Below, in pieces: positions 1 through 4,949 of a DNA stretch of 5,715 bases. The notes under the pieces are model-generated. The model did not search any database, was not told where the DNA came from, and worked only from the letters and a program-made list of their open reading frames with translations. The stretch's first letter is position 1. The number at the start of each line of letters is the position of its first letter. Both the position numbers and the translations under genes were made by a program. Origin of the DNA: an uncultured Actinomyces sp. (GTDB taxonomy: Bacteria > Actinomycetota > Actinomycetes > Actinomycetales > Actinomycetaceae); contig CALBAF010000535.1 in assembly GCA_937926415.1 (NCBI GenBank), positions 1-5,715 of the forward strand. The letters run 5' to 3'.

Positions 1-298
1 CCGTGCATTGGTGTTGTGGGTTTCATGCTGGGCTGTGTGGGGCCTTGTGGTGGTGCCACCGGTTGTGGTCTTTGGCCGTTCGTGAAACCGGCGTCGCCTT
101 TGCGGGTGTGGTTGGTGGGGGTGGTGAAACCGGTGTCGCCTTTGCGGGCGTGAATGGGCCTGTTTTGGGCGGTTGGAGGCGCGCATTGGTGTTGTGGGTT
201 TCAGGCGCGACCGCTAGCCGCCGTGCATTGGTGTCGTGGGTTTCAGGCGCGACCGCTAGCCGCCGCGCATTGGTGTTGTGGGTTTCATGCCGGGCTGT
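1..298. repeat. Left segment of mosaic 42-bp inverted/tandem repeat array
   Basis: Two related 42-bp units run in opposite directions. Forward units (A) start with TGAAACC at 83 and 125. Reverse units (B) end with GGTTTCA at 25, 203, 245 and 287. The last A and first B form a 79-bp core (125-203) with inverted ends TGAAACC/GGTTTCA around a central GGGCCTGTTTTGGGCGG. A 57-bp connector (26-82) joins the B ending at 25 to the A starting at 83. After the B ending at 287, only the first 11 bases of a second connector (TGCCGGGCTGT, 288-298) remain before the sequence changes to unrelated, lower-GC DNA. The array is cut by the window edge, so its true left end is unknown. No convincing gene lies in it: the long frames are repetitive Arg/Pro/Ala or Gly/Val/Ala strings. 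Function is unknown; the layout recalls BIME/REP mosaics. Confidence 0.9.
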
Positions 299-398
299 AT
301 TGATCGAACCATCTCGAAGTGTTTCTCGTGCACAGCAATATGCTGTCTGGGAATTCAAAGATGGCATGAGTCATGCACCAGTCAGATCGCCGTCTTGT
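299..398. other. Intergenic stretch after the AbiEi/DUF559-like gene, with two small palindromes
   Basis: This short stretch lies between the broken left array and the stop codon of the minus-strand nuclease-like gene. It contains two dyads. ACAGCA (332-337) pairs with TGCTGT (341-346) across a 3-base loop, and GCATGA (364-369) pairs with TCATGC (371-376). Neither is followed by a T-run on the minus strand, so a terminator function is only a guess. No gene is seen here. Confidence 0.35.
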
Positions 399-1412
399 TC
401 AGTTTCCCTTCTTTGCGTGGATGGCGACCAGAACTTGGGCGACGACCTCGTCAATGGCGCGCAGATCCGACCAACGGACCCGAATGACCGTCCAGCCGGC
501 ACGTTCAAGATCGCGCTGCCGACGCTGCTCAGCCTCGATACTGTCGTGGACTTCATCGAGGGTATCCCCGTATTTGATGCGTCCGTCGAACTCAATGGCA
601 ATTTTCAGGTTGGGCAGTGCAATATCGATGAAGTATGTGTGGTCATTGAAGTGGACTTCCTCCTGAGTGGTCATGCCGTTGATACCTGCTCGCAACAGTG
701 CGAGCAGGACAAGAGACTCGCCCGGAGACTCACATCCAGCATCAGCGCGGTCAATCATCCATCGGGCTCGCTCACGTCCGATGGTGTTGAGGGGAGTGTG
801 GGCCAAGGCATCGTGGAATTCCCCGCGTGCCTCCTCCTGACGGGCGCGCGACTCATCCTGACGGAAACGATCGAAGTGGCATGCCCGGGCCAAGGCTGCG
901 CAGGTGATGGGAAACCCATGCCTGTCATCCAACAGGCGGGCACAATCAACAACAACACGTGCCGGTGTCGCGATGCGGAAGCCCAAGTACTCGATAGCTG
1001 GAACCGGATGGCTTGGCCGGCATGTGCTGATGGTAGTTCCGGGAATGTTAGTTCCATCAGGAGTTACAACACGAGGAAACGCGATCCTTCGTGTTCCATT
1101 AAGGCTGTTTGTGTATACGAACAGATCCTTCAAGCGGCGCTCGGTCGGTAACCCTAGGAGAAAAGCGGCACTCGGCCCACTCAGGACATACGTGGGATAG
1201 CGGATGCTCAGGGCAGCTAAACGAGCGATGAATGTAATTTCCTGGCGTTCGGTTGGCGAGGCGTCAGTGAGGATTCCCGCTGGAAGGTAAATGCCTGGCA
1301 TGATCCTCAGAACATCGCCGTTCTTTCTGAGGCGATGCAGCTGCACTTTCGTTCCATGAATGCCAACAACGCGAAGCGACGATCTGACGGATGTGACGAG
1401 TTCAGGTAACAA
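399..1412 (-). CDS. AbiEi-type winged-helix protein with C-terminal DUF559/Vsr-like nuclease domain
   Basis: The product is about 337 residues if it starts at the TTG at 1412. The N-terminal part fits the AbiEi-type antitoxin/regulator domain (GTKVQLHRLRKNG, then the typical IMPGIYLPAG turn near residues 37-46). A middle part has SGPSAAFLLGLP, and VVVDCARLL as seen in this protein class. The C-terminus (about residue 230 on) looks like a DUF559/very-short-patch-repair endonuclease fold: E232 in PGESL, D263 in YFIDIALP, E274 and D276 in IEFDG, K280, then an Arg-rich helix and GWTVIRVRWSDL. These fit PD-(D/E)XK-type catalytic positions. The exact substrate is unknown; such actinobacterial proteins are common but uncharacterised. 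The start is uncertain. The frame stays open to an ATG at 1766, but that part is repeat-array translation. TTG 1412 is the only start codon between the likely promoter and the conserved domain, and its ribosome site (GGTGGTG) is weak. GTG 1346 is an alternative. Lower GC than ktrB suggests transfer. No AbiEii toxin gene is visible. Confidence 0.72.
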   Translation of the reverse strand: MLPELVTSVRSSLRVVGIHGTKVQLHRLRKNGDVLRIMPGIYLPAGILTDASPTERQEITFIARLAALSIRYPTYVLSGPSAAFLLGLPTERRLKDLFVYTNSLNGTRRIAFPRVVTPDGTNIPGTTISTCRPSHPVPAIEYLGFRIATPARVVVDCARLLDDRHGFPITCAALARACHFDRFRQDESRARQEEARGEFHDALAHTPLNTIGRERARWMIDRADAGCESPGESLVLLALLRAGINGMTTQEEVHFNDHTYFIDIALPNLKIAIEFDGRIKYGDTLDEVHDSIEAEQRRQRDLERAGWTVIRVRWSDLRAIDEVVAQVLVAIHAKKGN

Positions 1413-1492
1413 TTGGACACCACCATTTGTAGCTGCGGATATGGGTCTGATTGATGGATGATCTCTCTGCGGGAGCGAGATGAAAAGCTGGA

Positions 1493-1521
1493 ATTGTACC
1501 CCTGTGGATATCTGGCGTTGA
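1493..1521 (-). promoter_or_regulatory. Putative promoter of the AbiEi/DUF559-like gene
   Basis: On the minus strand TACAAT (1498-1493) resembles a -10 box. A poor -35 candidate, TCAACG (1521-1516), sits 17 bp upstream. Transcription would begin near 1486 and give a leader of roughly 74 bases before TTG 1412. This position would exclude the repeat-coded N-terminal extension from the protein. Confidence 0.35.
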
Positions 1522-1540
1522 GCATCACGCCTGTGGATAA
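1501..1540. promoter_or_regulatory. Pair of DnaA-box-like sequences upstream of the nuclease-like gene
   Basis: CCTGTGGATA occurs twice, at 1501-1510 and 1530-1539, with starts 29 bp apart. On the minus strand, 1540-1532 reads TTATCCACA, a perfect match to the classical DnaA box. The box at 1511-1503 reads ATATCCACA, an 8/9 match. The inner one lies within the -35/-10 spacer of the putative promoter. They could be DnaA or other regulator sites, or a common extragenic actinobacterial motif. Two boxes are far too few for a replication origin. Confidence 0.4.
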
Positions 1541-1628
1541 CTCGCGGTGATGGGAGTCGGGGCCTTGCGGTGGTGGTGCGGGTTGTGTTCTTTGGCCGTT
1601 CGTGAAACCGGTATCGCCTTTGCGGGCA

Positions 1629-2593
1629 TGGTTGGTGCGGGAGGTGAAACCCGCGTCGCCTTTGCGGGCGTGAATGGGCCTGTTTTGGGCGGTTGGGGCC
1701 GCGCATTGGTGTCACGGGTTTCAAGTGTGAGCGTCGGCCGCCGCGCAGTGGTGTTGCGGGTTTCATGCCGGGCTGTGTGGGGCCGTGTGGTGGTGAGACC
1801 GGGTGTGTTCGTCGGCCGTTCGTGAAACCGGCGTCGCCTTTGCGGGACTGGTTGGTGCGGCGCGTGAAACCGGCGTCGCCTTTGCGGGACTGGTTGGTGC
1901 GGCGCGTGAAACCGGTATCGCCTTTGCGGGCATGGCTGGTGCGGGAGGTGAAACCCGCGTCGCCTTTGCGGGCGTGACTGGGCCTGTTTTGGGCGGTTGG
2001 AGCCGTGCAATGGTGCTGTGGGTTTCATGCGTGGGTGTTAGCCGCCGCGTATTGGTGTTGTGGGTTTCATGCGTGGGTGTTAGCCGCCGTGCATTGGCGT
2101 CGGGGGTTGCGTTCTTTGGTTGGTGGTGAAACCGGTGTCGCCTTTGCGGGCGTGGTTGGTGCGGGAGGTGAAACCCGCGTCGCCTTTGCGGGCGTGAATG
2201 GGCCTGTTTTGGGCGGTTGGGGCCGCGCATTGGTGTCACGGGTTTCAAGTGTGAGCGTCGGCCGCCGCGCAGTGGTGTTGCGGGTTTCATGCCGGGCTGT
2301 GTGGGGCCGTGTGGTGGTGAGACCGGGTGTGTTCGTCGGCCGTTCGTGAAACCGGCGTCGCCTTTGCGGGACTGGTTGGTGCGGCGCGTGAAACCGGCGT
2401 CGCCTTTGCGGGACTGGTTGGTGCGGCGCGTGAAACCGGTATCGCCTTTGCGGGCATGGCTGGTGCGGGAGGTGAAACCCGCGTCGCCTTTGCGGGCGTG
2501 ACTGGGCCTGTTTTGGGCGGTTGGAGCCGTGCAATGGTGCTGTGGGTTTCATGCGTGGGTGTTAGCCGCCGCGTATTGGTGTTGTGGGTTTCA
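1629..2593 (+). repeat. 524-bp tandem duplication within the array
   Basis: Bases 1629-2069 recur, identical by eye, at 2153-2593, an offset of 524 bp. Just upstream the match continues with scattered differences (for example 1628 A against 2152 G) and then fades. Downstream it ends at the B-unit boundary, where 2070 onward reads TGCG and 2594 onward reads AACG. The duplicated block is two modules: a 220-bp one (two A, core, two B, connector) and a 304-bp one (four A, core, two B, connector). The near absence of differences points to a recent duplication or to gene conversion. Confidence 0.9.
1823..1990 (+). repeat. Four direct 42-bp A units in tandem
   Basis: Units start at 1823, 1865, 1907 and 1949. 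The first two are identical over most of their length (TGAAACCGGCGTCGCC, then TTTGCGGGACTGG and TTGGTGCGGCGCG). The third carries GGTATC in place of GGCGTC, and the fourth carries CCGCGTC. The same run recurs at 2347-2514. Runs elsewhere have only two A units, so copy number varies between modules. Confidence 0.88.
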
Positions 2594-2653
2594 AACGCGA
2601 GTGTCAGCCGCCGCGCATTGGTGTCGTGGGTTTCAAACGCGAGCGTTGGTGCC

Positions 2654-2835
2654 CACGGAGTGGCCCGCCAGTTACATCCACGGCCGTTCGGAGACGCCCG
2701 GTTGTTCTAGCGGTCCCATGAATGCGGCCGCGCGCGGCCTCATGCAGCGATGATGCTGGATGTCACCTGATCCAGTGGTTGCACTCTCCGCCGCCACCCG
2801 CCCACGCGCCGCGACGACACCAGACACCCCCGCAA
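2654..2835. other. Intergenic region between repeat array and ktrB-like gene
   Basis: No coding region is recognisable. The stretch holds two hairpin-forming sites: a GC-rich one around 2717-2744, and CTGGAT (2756-2761) paired with ATCCAG (2770-2775) over an 8-base loop. Both lie downstream of the ktrB-like stop codon on the minus strand and could serve in transcription termination or mRNA 3'-end protection. Neither has a T-run. There is no tRNA or insertion-sequence end that I can see. Confidence 0.5.
2717..2744 (-). terminator. GC-rich hairpin downstream of the ktrB-like gene
   Basis: GGCCGCG and CGCGGCC form a perfect 14-bp palindrome at 2726-2739. Outside it, CATGA (2717-2721) can pair with TCATG (2740-2744), leaving ATGC bulged on one side. 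It is about 92 bases past the stop codon and has no U-tract, so it is a tentative terminator at best. Confidence 0.3.
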
Positions 2836-4398
2836 TCAGCCGATGATGGGTTGCTCTTCTGGCATGCGGATGACGCGGGAGCGCTCGCGTAGGGCGAGGG
2901 CCGCCGCCACCGTCATGGAGCCGGTACGGCCCGCGAACATGAGGAAGATGAGGACGTACTTGGCGCCGATAGGCAGAACAGGGGTAATGCCGGTGGATAG
3001 GCCCACGGTCGCGAACGCGGAGATGGTCTCGAACAGGATGATGTCGAGGGAATAGTCCGTCATTGACAGGAGGAGGACCACGGACACAGCCACGAGCGCC
3101 AGGCCCAGTAGCGACACAGCAACCGCCAGTCGGACGGCGCTCGTGGGAATGCGGCGTCCGAAGGTCTCGATGTCGCGGTCGCCTCGCGCCTCAGCGATGA
3201 CGGCCAAGACGAGAACAGCAAAAGTTGTGACCTTCACGCCGCCCGCTGTGGATGCGGAGCCACCACCGATCATCATGAGGATGTCTTGGACGAAGTGGGT
3301 CTGGGACTGCATGGCGCCGACGTCCAGGGCGGACAGGCCGGACGATCGCGAATTCACGCCCGCGAGCATGGCGTTGAGGATCTTGGAGGGCGTGTCGATT
3401 GCGCCGAGGGTCGTGGGGTTGTTCCACTCGGTGAGCGCGAGGGCGAGAGCCCCCACGAACACCAAGATTAGGTAGGTGGACAGCGTGAGCTTCGTGTGGA
3501 GCCTCCAGCGTCGAGGAGTGCGCAGGTTCTTCGCGACGTCCATGATGACGGGGAAGCCGATGGCGCCCACGGTGGTGCCCAAAATGATGGGGATGAGCAT
3601 CCACCAGTCGGTGACGTGGGGGGAGAGGCCTTCGGGCAGGATGACGAAGCCCGCGTTGTTGAACACGGAGATCGCCATGAATACGGCGTCCCACACCGCG
3701 CGCACGGGATCGATGCCCATCGACAGGAAGCGGGGGAGGAACATGGCGGCCAGGAGGGCCTGCATGGTCAGCGATGTCGCGATGACGGCTTTGAGCAGGA
3801 GGGAGATCTGGCCCATGGCGCCCGTGCCGGTCTCCTGGGTGGCGAGCATGCGCTGGGTGAGGCCGAGATGGCGCGAGACCGCGAAGCCGAGGATCGAAGC
3901 GAGGGTCATGACGCCCAGGCCACCCACGACGATGCCGGCCGCGATGATTGCCTGCCCGAAAGGAGACCAGTAGGTTGCCGTGTCGACGGTGGTCAAGCCG
4001 GTCACACAGACGGCGGAGACGGCGGTGAAAAGGACGTCGACGAAGGGGGCGGGCTTGTCCGAGGAGGAGGAGATTGGCAACATCAGGAGTGCCGTGATGA
4101 CGCCGATGATGAGTGCGAATGTGCCCAGAGCGAGACGCGCGGGCGAATAGCGGGCCTGCTTGGACAGCCACGCGCGCACGCGCTGCACGGTTGTGGTGGG
4201 CACCTCGCCGTGCGGGTTCTGGGGGCCTTCGGACACGCGGCGCACGACGGGAGAAGGCTGCGGGCTCAACGGTTCTTCCGACAGCGCGGGGGACGAGGCG
4301 CGGGTCCGTCCGCGCATCAGGGATCGGGTGGCGCCGGGTTCGGGACGTAAGCGAGGTGTCTTCCCTCGCTGCTGACGACCCTTGCGTGCCGGTGCCAT
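2836..4398 (-). CDS. ktrB: KtrB/TrkH-family potassium uptake channel subunit
   Basis: A 520-residue integral membrane protein that forms the potassium (or Na/K) translocating subunit of a Ktr/Trk system in the cytoplasmic membrane. The four M-P-M repeats of the family are visible through their selectivity-filter glycines: VTGL (G134), NNAGF (G250), RSSGLS (G354) and TVGLS (G466). The intramembrane gating loop is GGGSASTAGGVKV (378-390). The late signature AGRTGSMT (489-496) is also present. Hydrophobic segments begin near residue 88. The first ~75 residues form an Arg/Pro-rich, non-hydrophobic extension that is long for KtrB. The ATG at 4398 is supported by AAGGAG five bases upstream. KtrB normally needs a cytosolic KtrA/TrkA RCK subunit, and none is encoded next to it here. 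The repeat array begins after its 3' end. The KtrB rather than TrkH label rests on the general look of the Gram-positive protein and is less sure than the family. Confidence 0.93.
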   Translation of the reverse strand: MAPARKGRQQRGKTPRLRPEPGATRSLMRGRTRASSPALSEEPLSPQPSPVVRRVSEGPQNPHGEVPTTTVQRVRAWLSKQARYSPARLALGTFALIIGVITALLMLPISSSSDKPAPFVDVLFTAVSAVCVTGLTTVDTATYWSPFGQAIIAAGIVVGGLGVMTLASILGFAVSRHLGLTQRMLATQETGTGAMGQISLLLKAVIATSLTMQALLAAMFLPRFLSMGIDPVRAVWDAVFMAISVFNNAGFVILPEGLSPHVTDWWMLIPIILGTTVGAIGFPVIMDVAKNLRTPRRWRLHTKLTLSTYLILVFVGALALALTEWNNPTTLGAIDTPSKILNAMLAGVNSRSSGLSALDVGAMQSQTHFVQDILMMIGGGSASTAGGVKVTTFAVLVLAVIAEARGDRDIETFGRRIPTSAVRLAVAVSLLGLALVAVSVVLLLSMTDYSLDIILFETISAFATVGLSTGITPVLPIGAKYVLIFLMFAGRTGSMTVAAALALRERSRVIRMPEEQPIIG

Positions 4399-4403
4399 CG
4401 ATA

Positions 4404-4409
4404 CTCCTT
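4404..4409 (-). promoter_or_regulatory. Ribosome binding site of the ktrB-like gene
   Basis: AAGGAG on the minus strand ends five bases before ATG 4398. This good Shine-Dalgarno fixes the long form with the Arg/Pro-rich N-terminus rather than a start at Met28. Confidence 0.8.
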
Positions 4410-4416
4410 AACGACT

Positions 4417-4443
4417 CTGCAACAAAAGTGGACAAAGTTGCAG
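4417..4443 (-). promoter_or_regulatory. Inverted repeat in the ktrB leader
   Basis: CTGCAAC (4417-4423) and GTTGCAG (4437-4443) are perfect 7-base inverted arms around a 13-base A-rich centre containing GTGGACAAA. The arms end seven bases upstream of the ktrB Shine-Dalgarno and lie just downstream of the likely minus-strand -10 box. In mRNA it would form a hairpin beside the ribosome site. In DNA it could be a dimeric repressor operator. The centre read on the minus strand, TTTGTCCACT, also resembles a DnaA box (8/9 to TTGTCCACA), which is probably chance. Confidence 0.5.
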
Positions 4444-4540
4444 TTTCCATGTGGTTGGGCAGTAGTATATTTCGTGAGGCTACGTAAGCGGTGAACGAAT
4501 CGGGTTTAGCGCGCCTCGCGAGCATATCTGGGAGTCATTA
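4444..4540. promoter_or_regulatory. Divergent promoter region between ktrB-like and HTH genes
   Basis: This AT-richer strip must drive both genes. On the minus strand TATACT (4469-4464) is a 5/6 -10 box for ktrB, with TTCACC (4495-4490) as a poorly spaced -35. On the plus strand TATATT (4466-4471) overlaps it. GGGAG (4530-4534), six bases before ATG 4541, is the HTH gene's ribosome site. Overlapping -10 elements would make the two promoters compete. The exact start sites are inferred. Confidence 0.4.
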
Positions 4541-4759
4541 ATGGAACAGCAGTCGGCGCCGCGCTTTATGACTGTCACGGAAGTGGCGGACATCATGCGC
4601 GTCTCTAAGATGACTGTGTACCGCTTGATTCACAGTGGTGAAATGCCCGCGATTCGCGTCGGAAAGAGCTTCCGAGTCCCGGAAGCCGCGGTCGCCCAGA
4701 TGATCCAGGCCGGTATGGCGGATCACTCTGGTGACCAGGCTCGCGTCATTGGCGGGTAG
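4541..4759 (+). CDS. Excisionase-family (HTH_17, MerR-like) DNA-binding protein
   Basis: A 72-residue protein, almost entirely one winged helix-turn-helix. MTVTEVADIMRVSKMTVYRL (10-29) is the helix-turn-helix, HSGEMPAIRVG (31-41) the turn leading to the wing, and SFRVPEAAVAQMI (43-55) the closing strand and helix, followed by a short polar tail. This is the pattern of excisionase/BldC-like regulators. It closely resembles actinobacterial proteins such as Rv0500A, which likewise precede a tiny bS22-type gene. It probably binds DNA as a chromosomal regulator rather than as a phage excisionase, since no integrase or attachment site is nearby. Its targets are unknown. The start is supported by GGGAG at 4530-4534. 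Only 84 bases separate its stop from the bS22 gene, so co-transcription is likely. Confidence 0.88.
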   Translation: MEQQSAPRFMTVTEVADIMRVSKMTVYRLIHSGEMPAIRVGKSFRVPEAAVAQMIQAGMADHSGDQARVIGG

Positions 4760-4771
4760 TATAGGCACGAT

Positions 4772-4788
4772 GTGCCCGGCTCGGGCAC
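4772..4788 (+). terminator. Hairpin between HTH and bS22-type genes
   Basis: GTGCCCG (4772-4778) and CGGGCAC (4782-4788) form a perfect 7-bp stem with a 3-base loop, 12 bases after the HTH stop codon. There is no T-run after it. It may reduce read-through, so that the two genes are expressed at different levels, or protect the upstream mRNA end. No good separate promoter for the bS22 gene is seen between the hairpin and its ribosome site. Confidence 0.45.
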
Positions 4789-4832
4789 CCATCATCCATC
4801 AGCGGTAGTACCTCTGCCGCACACACTACGAG

Positions 4833-4837
4833 GGAGG
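4833..4837 (+). promoter_or_regulatory. Ribosome binding site of the bS22-type gene
   Basis: GGAGG, within AGGGAGGAAC, lies six bases before ATG 4844. It is the strongest Shine-Dalgarno in the window, in keeping with a highly translated ribosomal protein, and it supports the reality of this very short gene. Confidence 0.85.
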
Positions 4838-4843
4838 AACCCC

Positions 4844-4942
4844 ATGGGCTCCGTCATCAAGAAGCGCCGCAAGCGCATGGCGAAGAAGAAGCACCGCAAG
4901 CTCCTGCGCAAGACGCGTCACCAGCGTCGCAACAAGAAGTGA
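4844..4942 (+). CDS. Small ribosomal protein bS22 (AURKAIP1/COX24-type)
   Basis: A complete 32-residue protein beginning MGSVIKKRRKRMAKKKH and ending RRNKK. Eighteen residues are Lys or Arg and two are His. The VIKKRRKRMxKKKHRKLLR pattern is the AURKAIP1/COX24 C-terminal domain. In mycobacteria this product (Rv0500B type) is the extra small-subunit protein bS22, which binds 16S rRNA and corresponds to mitochondrial mS38. A strong GGAGG sits upstream, and an 11-bp terminator hairpin starts eight bases after the stop. Position after the HTH gene matches the conserved actinobacterial pair. It is short enough to be missed by default gene callers. Confidence 0.93.
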   Translation: MGSVIKKRRKRMAKKKHRKLLRKTRHQRRNKK

Positions 4943-4949
4943 GCGAGCG

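Larger units (their letters stand above)
1559..2653. repeat. Right segment of mosaic 42-bp inverted/tandem repeat array
   Basis: The array resumes inside a connector (from about 1559) and keeps the phase of the left segment. A units start at 1603, 1645; 1823, 1865, 1907, 1949; 2127, 2169; and 2347, 2389, 2431, 2473. B units end at 1723, 1765; 2027, 2069; 2247, 2289; and 2551, 2593, 2635. Every within-run step is 42 bp. The A-to-B cores are each 79 bp: 1645-1723, 1949-2027, 2169-2247 and 2473-2551. The B-to-A connectors are each 57 bp: 1766-1822, 2070-2126 and 2290-2346. After 2635 a B unit begins (AACGCGAGCG) but decays within about 18 bp. The plus strand is G/T-rich throughout (one hand-counted line, 2041-2100, is 72% G+T). 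No stop-free frame here looks like a protein; all are repetitive. About 1 kb therefore holds repeats and no recognisable gene. Confidence 0.92.

Noticed and set aside
3..1151. 382-residue plus-strand open frame
   Set aside because: Its first part is repeat translation and the rest is antisense to the AbiEi/DUF559-like gene, with no domain of its own.
1501..1540. Replication origin
   Set aside because: There are only two DnaA-like boxes, no AT-rich unwinding element, and no dnaA/dnaN neighbours.
299..1558. Insertion sequence
   Set aside because: No transposase, terminal inverted repeats or target duplication could be found, although the block does look inserted.
1525..2552. Minus- and plus-strand open frames of 90-175 residues in the array
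   Set aside because: The unit length is a multiple of three and free of stops, so several frames stay open on both strands. Products are repeats such as ETGVAFAG, KPASPLR or PHQPVPQRRR with no start signals.
1..2653. CRISPR array
   Set aside because: The 42-bp units follow each other directly with no unique spacers, occur in both orientations, and no cas gene is seen.
2690..2745. tRNA gene
   Set aside because: The GC-rich palindrome and GGTTGTTCTAG stretch do not form an acceptor stem, anticodon arm and T arm in order.
3496..4350. 284-residue plus-strand frame
   Set aside because: It is antisense to ktrB, very rich in Gly, Asp, His and Glu, and has no recognisable domain.
3191..4525. 444-residue minus-strand frame overlapping ktrB
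   Set aside because: It is a His/Arg-rich alternative-frame shadow of the KtrB-like gene, caused by high GC.
4541..4759. Phage or integrative-element excisionase
   Set aside because: No integrase, attachment repeat or phage gene is nearby, and the pairing with a bS22-type gene fits a conserved chromosomal regulator.
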